Assembly: GCF_018139145.2 (NCBI RefSeq)
Contig: NC_059500.1
Span: forward strand, 34,949,437-35,013,436
Source of the DNA: Gymnogyps californianus
Lineage: Eukaryota; Chordata; Aves; Accipitriformes; Cathartidae
Reading direction: 5' to 3'
DNA length: 64,000 bases
Shown here: positions 52,562 to 64,000 of the stretch, in pieces
Layout of the letters: each line of letters starts with the position of its first letter
Position numbering within the stretch: the first letter of the stretch is position 1
The notes under the pieces: model-generated
Seen by the model: the letters and a program-made list of their open reading frames with translations, nothing else
Databases searched by the model: none
Told to the model about the DNA's origin: nothing
Program-made: the position numbers and the translations under genes

Positions 52562-52690
52562 ACACCTGGTCAGACCTGGTGGCATGGAGCTGCAGCAACT
52601 TCACCTGTATCAGACTACCTAATTCAGCAACCCCTAACACCTTGTACCTCCTAGCAGCTGGCAGAGCACAGGTACTTATACACCTAGTAT

Positions 52691-55600
52691 AATAGCATAT
52701 CCCCAGATAGAGTCATTTGGGTCATGTTAGCCTGCAGGTCTGATTTTAAGTGGCAACAATCAGACAAACAACTCTTGAAATACCTATGATCCAGCTGATT
52801 TTATTTATCTATACAGATAGGATACTTTTTTTTTTCCCATTCACTCCTTTTTTCCCCCCTTTCTCCGCTAACTCTTCAGTTTGCTTATTCCATCAACAGT
52901 GAACAGAAAATACAACAAATAATAAGCAAGATAGTTAAATTCAGCATTGATATACATGTTTTAAAAATAAGATATTTGCAAGATAGAACTACAGAATTCA
53001 CTCCAGAAATCTAAAAAAAAAAAAAAAAAAAAGCAACACACCAAACCTCTTGAAAGGAGTTGTTTTTCCTTGGAGTTGCTTAATTCCAGACTTTAGGGTA
53101 AAAGTAGCTTTGGGTCCGCAGGCAAGGCCTCATCTCCTCTTCCCACAACTCTTTGTTATAATATTATGTGGTTCAGCATGCGATGGGTCTGTCTGCAGGG
53201 AGGTTTTTTCCTTTGTTTTTAAAAAAATTCTACAGTATCTCTCTGCTTAGGAAATACGGATAGATGCAATAATAAACGCTTATTCTATACCTATTTGGCA
53301 AATTGCAGGGTAGTGATGCTTTTCCATCAGAGCCATTCATATAACCATCGAACTTAATGATAAAACTTAAAAAGCTGATTTAGGCATGGAAATAGAAAGC
53401 TATAGTCTTCTACTTGGACAAAAGACAGGCTAGGATTTGCATAGTTCATAATGAAACAAGATATTGTCTAAAGAATCTTTCTCCCTTCCTAGAAAGCAGG
53501 GTTGGAGATGCATTGTAAAGGCAAATGAGAATGTTTTATTGAAAAGATATGATTTGCATGTTTTAATATTGATGAGTCTATTTTGGTTTTGTTCCGTAAA
53601 ATCACCAGGTGTCAGAATACATAATCTGAACAAATAAATTGTGAGGAAAACCAACAATGTTCATACATGTCTGTATCCTGAATAGGTAAACTGTCTTTAG
53701 TAAGCCAGCACCTATGCAGACACAGAGATTTGTGGAACAGAAATACTTGTAAATCATACAAAAATAAGTATAACCATATGAAGAAAGCAAAAGGGTAAAC
53801 TGACTGAAAATACCGAGCAGAAAGTATTCCTGGCAACAGGGAACTTCTCCTGGTGATAAGATTCTGGTTCTGGGTCCTGAACTGCCATGCATCCACATAT
53901 CAGACCTGGAAAAGGAATAAAATAGTGAAGGGAAGACTATTCTAATGAACAGGCATTCCCTTGCCTTTTTTTTTTTTTTTCCCCTTGCTCATACCAAGGG
54001 CTCTTGTGCAAAATAGTATGGTTGTCGTCACCCTCAACAGTTGTCATCTACTAGGAGATCCTCAAAGTACACTATGATTTCTTGGTCATAGGCCTCTTCA
54101 GTTGTGTTTAGTATTTCATATATTTTTAAGATGAGTGAGTCTGTGAAGCCAGTAAATTCAAATGAACTAATTACAGTGTCCTCCTCAGACACTTCTGTCT
54201 ACTGACACTATGAAAGCTATCTCCATATCTCAAAGGACAGTCCAATGATTACTAAGGCAGCTATTGCATCCTTTAGGCTTCTCATTTGACGTTTAGAACA
54301 TGTGTGCTAGGAACAGCTCACCTTAAGTGAAAATAGGGTTGGGAACTCATGTATTTTGTGTAGGCTTTCTTTGCCTATTGCAGGTCAACTTTTTTAACTC
54401 TGGAGAACATAATGTAGTCCTTAAACAAAAAAGGTCTAAACATAAAATGGCTTTCTTGTATATCACTAGGAATCTTAGATTAGACTGAAATGAAAAGTCA
54501 TACAAACATTTGATCATTAAGTTGTTTGCTGTAAATACCTTTACCTGGATTTAATGATTTCACGATCATGATCCTGAATCCAGGATTGGAATATCACACA
54601 GTTTTCACTATAAATATATTGGCTCATTGCCATTTGTTTTCCAGCATTTGGGCCCCTGTCAGTGAAGTTTCAGTGTTGTCATTGACCACAAGTGTATGTT
54701 TAATACCTATAGCATTATGCATCCGTAGGGAGGAAATAGCCATTTCGTATTGCCAACATAATTTTTGTCTAATTGGTTTGGCTACGTACAGTGTTCACTA
54801 GATCTCAATGTATCTTTCACTGAGCAATCAAAGTGCTAGAGGTTTTCCTCTCAAGTTTTGAGAGAAGTGAGCAAAATTGTTAAAGGGAGTCCTTAATGTC
54901 TATGGGGACGTAAAGAAATACTTCAGTGTTAAGAAATTCTTAACTAAGTTTTTTTAAAGAAATACTAAAATGGGGAATAATAATCACATTGTAATCAACT
55001 AGGAAAGAAACTGGGAACTATTGTAGTGTTAGGGAAGATGTAGAAGGCTTGAGGCAACGAAGAACCACCTTCAGTGGCTCATCTTAAGTTATCCATTTGT
55101 TAAAATACTGTTTAATCAATGCCATCGGACACACAATTATACTGAATTGCCATCAGCAGCTACAAATTCAAAATGTTTCTGTGAAGGTAGTACCCAAGCC
55201 ACCATTAGAATTGACACTCCCTAGTATTACTGTCAGCAATCCTGGCAAGGAAAATAAATGTCAGGGAGCACTGAGTGAGGGGCTGCCCCACGAGAGGGTG
55301 AGACAGAGGCTGCCCCACACAGGTCATGCCGACCCCCATGGATCTGAGCAGGGGGCAGAGCTGGGGCCTGCAGCATCCATGGCATGGCAAGGCGATGGGG
55401 GAGCAGGAATTGGGGCTGAGATGTCGGTCTGAGGGGTCCATCAAGAGATGGGGCTGAAGATCGGCACCCCATGGCATAGATTCAACGTCCATCCAGAGAA
55501 GACCTGGGTGTTCCAATCTGGGCTTATAAATGTGACCCCTGGGGTGGGGTGGGTGCCCCAAGTGTGGCTGGTCAGGGCCATTAAGGTCTGACACTGGGTG

Positions 55601-56488
55601 TGGAACATGAAATGGGTTTTTAACTGCTAGAAGGATCCCTTCAAGAGTGGATTTTGACATCAGTGGGACAACACTACTGCACACTTGCTATACCTATTCC
55701 ATGAACAAATACCTAGATGGCTTTCCTGCTTCAGACCTTTAATTTTTTATGTGCATTTAATCATCTGACTGGGCACAAAATTTCCAGTGGGAGATGCAGA
55801 AGCCAGCTGAGTTTGGTTCTGTGGAAAACTGAGCTGTTGCAAGTGTAGGACAGTGCGCTGAGGAGTTTCTAAGTGAGCTACAGACAACATGGTGCAAATC
55901 AGCCTAGGAAAGGGAAAATCTGGATAGAGGAGGTTGGCATGTTCTGCATCCTCTTACTCCTGCTTAGTCTACTCTCCTTGCCCTTCAGAAAGAGTATGTT
56001 CCTTATGCCAACCCTCACAATGCAGTAAGTCCACTACATAGCCCTGAAGGGAGTTTGCTCTGAACAAAGAAAAGAAACTTCAGCAGCCTATGCAGCTAAA
56101 ATGCGTTCTCTAGCACATATGGAGTGAGGGTTTCCTCTTTGTTTCCCCAAAAATGCACATGGGTCAGTGAGCCTAAAAGCAAAGCAAGAGGATAATATTA
56201 GATTTAGTGCTTGAAGTACTAAAAGAGATGGTCCATGATCATGAGATTTTTTGGGGCAATGTGCTACTTCTTATTATTCTTCTACAATAGAATTTTTTCT
56301 TCCTCACCATACCTCACAAATAGCTCGCAGTTCTACATCCAAAATGCATGATCCTGTAGTAGATTATTCTGTGGGAATTATTTGAAAGGGAATTTGTCCA
56401 GAAGAAAAGGGCAGTAGATCTTATTAAATCAATGTGATTGTGTTCTAAAAGGTCAAGATTTTACCAACATAGAGTAAGGCATCAATTT
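52691..56488. other. AT-rich non-coding DNA with a GC-rich island
   Basis: No gene is recognised. A run of 20 A lies at 53013-53032 and a T run near 53967-53982. A GC-rich segment, listed separately, interrupts the AT-rich background at about 55255-55600. Confidence 0.55.
55255..55600. other. GC-rich segment of unknown origin
   Basis: The composition changes sharply from AT-rich to GC-rich and back. The segment contains a loose internal repeat (GGCTGCCCCAC at 55280 and again near 55309) and a GGGGTGGGGTGGGTG stretch near 55541. A 159-codon minus-strand frame spans it, but has no domain and is explained by the scarcity of stops in GC-rich text. It may be a fragment of an unrecognised repeat or a retrocopy. 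Confidence 0.4.
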
Positions 56489-56755
56489 CATAGAATCAGA
56501 GAATTATAGAATCATTTAGGTTCGAAAAGATCTTTAAGATCATTTGAGTCCAGCCATAAACCTAACATTGCCAAGTCCACCACTAAACCATGTCCCTAAG
56601 TGCCACATCTACACGTCTTTTAAATACCTCCAGGGACGGTGACTCAACCACTTCCCCAGGCAGCCCCAGTGCTTGATAACCCTTTCTGTGAAGAAATTTT
56701 CCTAATATCCAATCTAAAATCAATCAATTTAAATCAATCCCTCTTTTCCTAATAA
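56489..56755 (-). mobile_element. 5'-truncated CR1 LINE 3' end
   Basis: The plus strand begins with CATAGAATCAGAGAATTATAG, the reverse complement of the ATTCTATG-type tail that ends avian CR1. It then continues with typical CR1 3' text (a section reading tccaccactaaaccatgtcc, and a section on dispersed cysteine-poor C-terminal codons). It is a short, severely truncated insertion of the kind most common in birds. The 5' limit near 56755 is approximate. Confidence 0.85.
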
Positions 56756-59700
56756 TCACTTTGAAGCAGTGTTTCAAACATGATAATGAATCAGAATACT
56801 ATGTAAAAGACAAGGCAGCAGGGTAAAGCAGTAAGCATGCTTTGCAACTACTTTCATGAGCGACCTTCAGACACTATATGGCTTTACTGAGGGTAATCTT
56901 CTAATATGGAATGTAGAAATACAGCATATGCTAGTGGATGAAATGCTACTGAAGAGACATGGAAAGCTCACGTCAGAATCCTTTTTCTTTTTTTTTCTTT
57001 TATAACAACAGGAAATGTATTAATGATGACGTTGTTCTGCTGAAAACCCTGAATGCTGTGGTATCCTAGATCCTGCCCTCATTCCTTCATCCGTAACGGA
57101 GCTTGTGAAGTGCAGTAGAACACAGCATTGAGAGAAATCTGTTCTCACAATAAAGCCTGGCTTCAGTTGTCTCCATTTATTCTGGTGCAGGCAAGTTTCT
57201 GTCAGGGTAATGAAGGGCTCTGACAGGGAAACATGCAAAGGCAGAGAACAATCTTACTCCAAGAACATGAAGATAGAGCAGAGTTATGAGAACAATGGGT
57301 CAGATGCTTCACCAGATCAGAAAAGTCTCATGTCACTGTGCTAAAGCAAAGCCAGGAAACCCACCACTGTGTTGTGGGTTAATAATAAACTATTCCTGTT
57401 CTTAGAGCACTCTGGCTGAAGCCAGGTATCAAAATATAAATAGCACATACATTGCATGAAACCTGTCTGGTTTTTGTTACAGTATGTTCTGGCTGTACCC
57501 AAGGGGTGCTGTTCAATGTGTGCTTTTTGCAGGTGGGGATGCACTGGCATTGCACTCGAGACAGAGAGGAACCCCTTCCTTCACTTCCTTCTCTTCTCCC
57601 CCATCCCTCCAACATTTTTTGAACTTTGAAAGCAGTGAAGTTGAGGAGAGGGGAGACCTTCTGGTTTCCCTGTAATGGTACCAAAACCTCTGATGTTTGT
57701 GCGCTTTTCTGGAGAAGAACAGAAAGTTTGGGAAAGACGTGTCTTTGCAATGTAGAGGTTGTCTCAATGTGAGAAGCTGCTCTAAATCTGGGAATCTAAA
57801 ACACGCCTGGTTCATTAGCTGTCTTGCTGATCAACATTTTTTGTTGTTAATGATAAACAATCAATCTGGCTCAGACTGCATGCTTTTAAAAATTACAGTT
57901 CTTCATCTCTTTCCTCCCAGCCAAATGTAACAGCTAATAATCATCAACAGTATATAATAAATTTCAAGCTTACAGCCAGCAAGCAAGGCTGAAGTGCTAT
58001 TTATGAAGTGCTCTGTAGATCTCAGCACATTGTTTAGCTCTGTTTAATCTGTTGCTTTTAGCTGTGGCATGTCCTGGGACTTTGCTATTACAGCCTGATG
58101 TAATCATTGCCTCTATGAGGATTTCTTGAACAAACATCTCAACAGCTTAATTCTCTGCCTGCTGGGATCTGCAGAAGTCACTTAGCTATTGTAGGTGCCC
58201 ATTTATGTCTGGCTACCTCCTTTCTCTGCTGTTAGTGACAGCTATTTCCTATCAGAGATAGACACAGCCTTGTTTTCACAAAATGTTGGTAGTTCCTGGA
58301 ACTTCATATTCTGAGTATATTGTTTCGCCTTCTTTGTCTATACACGCCAGCAGGTCCCTAGCTACCCTGATGTTAATTTCTAATGCAACCTTTAAAAAAT
58401 CAGTGGTGACAAGCTGTTTCACCAGTGCTGTTCTGGTTTTTAACATAACTAAATAGGCATCACAGCCTGACTGCCTCATTTTGGTAGGACATATTTTATT
58501 ATTTTCCCACTGTTTTCCATTAAGTCATTTTGCATAGGAATAATGGGAAGTACTATTTCACCCGTATTTTGTTGAAATGTGAGTGTCACTGAGGTATTTT
58601 CATAACAGACACTTCATCTAAAAATGAAACGCTTGATATGCGTAATCCCCTATTTACTTCCGTTTCAGTAAGACCGTCTCAGGGAAGTTAACAGATAATT
58701 AATTTTTTATGGCAGCAAGAACCTCTGCCGCTTCCAAGGGCTATTTTTTTACAGTGTTGGCAATATCATCTATTGTGCTTGCCTTGGCTTATTTTTCGCC
58801 ATATGCATTTCTCAGTGTCCTTATTTATTTGAAGCTAGAAAAAAATTATTTAGTTGATTTTTTTTTTTTCAGATCCCAGATGATTTACATGTACACTAAA
58901 AAAGATATTTCTGTCATATCAAGCTGAGGAATTGCCATTCTGATATCTTTAAACAAAATCTCATCTTGATTGAGAGCTCCCTCTCTTAACCAATAGTAGA
59001 GTGTGGGCATATGCTGTTTGTCACATACTGGGTCCCAGCTACTTTTAAAAAGGCTCATCTTTAGTGGCGTCTCTGATATCCCTTGATAATGCACAGGCTT
59101 TTCGCTTATGTACTTGTCTGCTTGTCTTGTATGAAAATACAGGATCTTGGTCTGCTTACCTTAAGGGTTTATCAAATGCAATAAAAATTTGTTTGAATCC
59201 AAGTATTAATTGGGCTTGTAATTCTGATGTTTGTAACCACTTTATTCTTGGGTATGGCAATGTTGATTTGGTGTTACTTAGCAATGAAAATAAATGTTCA
59301 TTTTAGCTAATCTTGGCTTCTTGTCTGAAAAAGAAAAAAGAAAGTGAACAAACAAAACTCTCCACCTCTGTAGCTACAGGCCACTCCCCTCCATTTTCCT
59401 CTATTCAAGGGTACAGATGCCAGGCTTTCACTGGTACCTTAACATACAAGAGTCCAATTTTGACCATTTTTAAGACAATTATGCCAATACCTTTCTTGCA
59501 TGTATCTTGCATATATCATACTCTTGTGTCTTAACACCCTGGGGGTCTTTTTTAGTGAAATCTTCAACTTCATTTAACACCTTACTTAGAACGAAATCTC
59601 ACATCCATTGGATATGCCTTCCCAATAGTCTTCATGTGCTGGTGTACACAATTAGAACGGCAGCATGTTCTTTGCAAAGTGGGCCACTCCATCTGCAACT

Positions 59701-62700
59701 TTTTCTGTCCCTTGCTTGTTGGGCTAGGGCTATGCCCATGCATTTTGAACTTGGACATCCGCTTAATGTGTCTTGCTGTCTTTATTTCTGCTTTATAGTT
59801 CCTAGTCTAGAGCCTAGTAGCTTTGGCTCTTTTAATATTCCTGTGAAGCACTGTATCTGATGAATTCAGTCCAAATAGCAAATCACCAACAAACAGTACT
59901 TTTTGTTGACTGCACATCTGCTCTGCTCTGATCTGCTTTACCAATCACACCTACTATTAATCAGCTGAACATCTAGTAAGGTATCAGACATTCCTGGGAG
60001 AATCTTTGCCTGGTAGGTAGCACCAAATATGTCCTCTTTTTCTTATACTCGTTTATTATGGGATTTCATACCTAACTAACAACTTTGTCTTTTTGAAAAA
60101 GTTTATTAGCTTTCAGACTAACTTGCATTCAGGCAAAATATTCTGTGCTGCAGTATTTCTAAAGATATACATAGCACTTGCAAGAATTATTTTGGAAAAA
60201 AGTGTAGTGAGAGACAGTGATATTAAGAAAGTGTTTTACTGTTATGCAAGTGGAACTATATCTTTTATAATCTTGTTAATGGCTCATTAGTAAAATATGT
60301 AAGGCATCAAGGTTTATATGGGATGTATAGCTTGTTAAACAGGAAAGATAAGGTCTATCAGTTTTTATTAGGTAAAGAAAATAGTCAGAAACTTACTTTC
60401 TTCCTGCATCACTCTTCAGCAATATCTAGACATCAAAATTCTTCTGTGATATTAAAGCAGAAAGTTTCATCTTGATCCAAACTTTTGTGAAATGTAGTTA
60501 TGTTCTGGTTTCAGAATAAAATCTGGCCTGCAATAACTTCAACCGCAGAGCTGTGAGTGCAGGCAAGAGAAGACAATCTAGGCACTTCCTGTGTGCATCT
60601 AGATTTCTGAGTGGGACCTATGCTGGGTAGTAGATTTTATGTACATTATTAGCAGCCACATAGAAAATACATGTAAGGTAGATGTTTCCTCACTAGGTGG
60701 GAATATAACATACAGTATAGAAACATTGCTGATTTCTAGCATCCCTGAGTCAATCTGGGGTGACAAACAATTTTCCTGCTTCTATGGATTTTTGATCAAC
60801 TAGTGTCCATACACAATACTTCACGTAGCCACTGTAGAGGCCAGTGCTGCACTTGAGAATTATTTTAGAAAGGAAACTTCACAGAAAAGCCTTTGAATTG
60901 GAAGCTTGCAACACATTCAGGTTGAAAAGAGAAGAGAATGACTGAGTGACTTTAAACTGACAGGAATTTAAATAATCACTTGTGATTTCAAAGAAAGCAG
61001 AAGAACAAAAGTTGTCAAAAGATACACTGATTTGAAAATTATTTAAAAGTGCTATCTTATTTAAAGATTTGCATATATACAAAATTACTATATAGTACTA
61101 AAGAAAATAAGCAAATTTTTATTTAAAGAATACCTTTAGATCAAGGTTAACAGCTAAAATGAACTCTGTAATTTTTATTGTGCAGATAAAATCACTCTTT
61201 CATTCTTAAATGGTTTTTGTACAGCTTTGTCAGTTTAAGTGTGAATCTCCTGACAAGCCAGTCTCAGTCTGTTGCCTGCTTTCCCTTGCTTATGTATTTT
61301 CATGACAAAAAATGACATTTCATTTATCTGGAAATTTACAAACATATCTTTAAGCCAAAGTTTCCTTGTAGATTACAAAGGGAATGCTTAGTGTTTCAGC
61401 TTCTAGTGATTCCGGTAATCTATAAGTCTTTATCAGAATTCACATTTAAAGATTTACAGAGGAATTTTTAAAACCATTAAACCTATTTGGACTGCGCTTT
61501 CATAATCAGTTGAACTGATTGAAATTATGTGAGTCCAATGCCAAAGCTATGCAATTTTGAGAATCCCATGGTAAAGAGAAGACAGTGGGATTTTATCTGA
61601 TACTGTAAGGCAGAATTGGAATTATTATATAGGCAATAATGAAAAGAAAGGTAAGGACATGTCTGACTAGCATCTATAGAAAGGGACAAGGGAGTTAAAT
61701 CTTGACAATATCAGGAAACCTTTCCAGATGTCTTACATTAAAATAGGGGTCTCTCTAACTACAATCTAGTTACTTATGTCACACAGGAATCTTAATCAGT
61801 ATTAACAAAATTTCAAACCCAGAAACCTAGGCATTTAAGCCTATGGTACAATGACATATCATAATATTGATCATATGATCATTTGGTACATTATTTTTGT
61901 ATAATTTCTTTTTGAATATACAATTTTAGGACAACAACTGACTGGGAAATGTTATAGTCTAAAACATTGTTAAATAATTGCAAGAAACCCTGATGCTCCA
62001 TGGAAGACTGGGGTTAGGGGGTGTGGGGAAGCACCCTAAAATAAACCAAACTCATATTATCAAATTAAGCAATAAGGTTAAGGTAAAAAAATTGAAGCTG
62101 ATCTGTACTAGTTATAGTATGCACGCTACTTTTCATTATAGCTATTAGTCATAGCAGAAAGTAGTACCTACAAACACTGTTGTAAGACAAATGAGGTGGG
62201 ATTTACTTCAGCAACTGAAGCTGTAGAACAAAGTAGTTAATACTTGAGCAATTGTTTCAAAATCTCTATTTTACAGCTACTTCTCTATCTATTTATATAT
62301 TACTGAGTTTTTAAAAACTTCTTCAGCTGTGCTTGTTCAGATGTTCCATCCTCTCTGGTCAAGGATGGAAATCTTTTGGGACGGCGTCAAGGAAAGATAT
62401 AGGTGGAGATCAGCCCACAATTATATGCATTCTTGGATAACTGGCTTCCTTTATGCACACCAGCAAAAGCAAAGGCTTATGATCTGTAGCACTGATAGCA
62501 GAGTGGTGCTTCAGTGCTTTCTATACCACACTTTAGGCATGACTTCATTCACTTCAAATTCTTGAAATGCACTTTACACAATTCTACTTACTTGGCCTTT
62601 CCTCAGGGGCAATGAAAAGGGAAAGGTTTGGGTTAGGATCGCAACGGTGATCAAATTTGTATTTGGGGAATAATAAAAAACTTACTTTTAACCTGACATT

Positions 62701-64000
62701 CTTTTATGGGGAGAAGGAAATACTCTAGAAATTCTATAAATCAGGTGTTAGATTATCAGTTTAACAAATAAATGAGCAATGTTTCTCTAACCACCACTTT
62801 ATTTTTAAGTCATATTCATTACAACTTATCGCTGCTGCCAGCAGAGTATGAGGACCAACAATAAATGGATCATTTCCATAACTTTTGGTCTGAATAATGA
62901 GTAATAACCATATTTTTGGGGCTCCTTGTACTTGTCTATTTAGTAAGTGCTTGATATAGTGCCATATCCTATGTGCAAAACATTAAAAGGTTCACTTTTA
63001 GATTTACTCAGTTGCTGGAATGTTTTTAAGTTGCTTTCAGATAAGCAAGCTCATGCAATGGACTAATAAGTATATCATTCCACTGACAATCCTGCTGGAA
63101 AAGGAAATTACAGATCAGAAAGGCACCTGTTTCTATAGTGAGAAGCACAGTCTGATGAGTGTGTTTAAAATTATTTGTTGTTTCAGAGATATTCTCACTT
63201 CTAACCGCAACACCCATTTTAGGCAGAAAGAAGCCCTCTGGAACAGTGGAAAACTTCAGCAAAGAGTTTTCCAGCTGCAGTATGCAATCCCCATGAAAGC
63301 AGTTGAATAAACAGACAGGTGCCTGAATTTGACTGGAGAGGGAATGCTCTCACATCAAAAATGACTACTTGAGTTGGTAGAATGTTGTAATATCCAGCCC
63401 ACATTGTGTGCCAGCTGAGGACTTTTTATGGCAAGATGTAGCAGTTCATTGTTGCATGCAATGCCATGCACAGTCATCACACCTTGTCTGGAAGGGTCCA
63501 CAGAAGAGCAAACAGGCTTTATGTAGGCAGGTAGGTACTGTAATTCAGTTTTACAGCTGAGGAAACAGGCTTTGGAAATCTAAGGGCTCTGCAGTTCAGT
63601 GAGTGCCTCCTAATTTATCCTTGGTACATACAGAACAGAGAGTGGCTCACACTTAACTACCCCCAATAGTAGTAAGAGATTTGCATTGGAGGTGACAATA
63701 GAAATCTTCTCCAGCTTTAACTATGAACTCACCCTTAAAAGACCTTCTGTTATTCTATATGATTTGAAAGGCACTTACATTCCATTATTTTAAAAGTTTG
63801 GTGATAGATGTGCATTTTACTCTGAAACTTGTCATTTAGCTCCAATCTGCATTGCGTGATTCCTCCCCCTCCCCCCCCGCCTTAAAAACAAACTTGAGAA
63901 GTGTCCTGATCCTGACAGTTTAGTCTGCTACTATGAGTTGAAAATTAAAGCTTGTATAGTCAAATCTTGGCAGCTCCAATGATTTTGCCTTTTCAGAATG
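56756..64000. other. AT-rich non-coding DNA, no gene recognised
   Basis: No gene, LINE or LTR is recognised up to the window end. Small features are a T run near 58859-58869 and a C-rich tract near 63865-63880. Open frames are at most about 120 codons, without domains. Confidence 0.55.

Larger units (their letters stand above)
50640..52690. repeat. Unclassified interspersed repeat, probably LTR-type, split by a solo LTR
   Basis: This block is more GC-rich than its surroundings. It contains a CATTAAACTCC polyadenylation-like site near 51123, a degenerate minisatellite (51196-51746) and TG-rich text up to 51971. It resumes after the solo LTR at 52557 and fades near 52690. Removing the LTR joins the two sides cleanly across one copy of GCCTC, so the host sequence was continuous before insertion. 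The text resembles a repeat I associate with bird genomes, but I cannot name the family. No coding capacity was recognised. Both outer limits are estimates. Confidence 0.5.

Noticed and set aside
55205..55684. A 159-codon minus-strand open frame as a gene
   Set aside because: It overlaps the GC-rich island, where stops are scarce, and shows no domain, signal or splice context.

Overview
The window reads as non-coding nuclear DNA from a bird. It is AT-rich and intron- or intergenic-like. Its recognisable repeats are typical of birds: CR1 LINEs, including one with the common avian 3' tail, and two solo LTRs of an endogenous retrovirus family familiar from avian genomes. I found no convincing host protein-coding gene, tRNA, rRNA, CRISPR array or bacterial feature. 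The short open frames outside CR1 look like chance frames.

Layout. 1-8.4 kb is unique AT-rich DNA with one very old CR1/L3-type fragment (about 4.2-4.66 kb, minus strand). About 8.44-12.84 kb is a nearly full-length but decayed CR1 on the plus strand. It carries an ORF1 remnant (coiled coil plus GDSL/SGNH-type domain) and an ORF2 remnant (endonuclease plus reverse transcriptase). 12.84-15.145 kb is low-copy-looking sequence. 15.146-37.395 kb is unique AT-rich DNA with one solo LTR at 21.68-22.26 kb. 37.396-42.054 kb is an almost perfect inverted copy of 10.487-15.145 kb and carries the second CR1 (minus strand, 39.70-42.20 kb). 42.2-50.6 kb is unique. 50.64-52.69 kb is an unclassified interspersed repeat with a degenerate minisatellite, interrupted by a second solo LTR with a 5-bp target duplication. 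52.7-64 kb is unique, apart from a short CR1 3' end at 56.49-56.76 kb.

The most striking structure is the large inverted duplication. Both arms are 4,659 bp and I found only four differences between them. They are separated by 22,250 bp. The outer breakpoints lie inside CR1: the two CR1 copies are essentially identical on one side of the boundary and only about three-quarters identical on the other. The inner breakpoints lie in non-repetitive sequence and carry short shared motifs. This suggests a recent break-repair or template-switch event, or gene conversion, seeded by two oppositely oriented CR1 copies. An assembly artefact must also be excluded. The geometry would allow recurrent inversion of the 22-kb spacer and would let a read-through transcript fold into a long hairpin.
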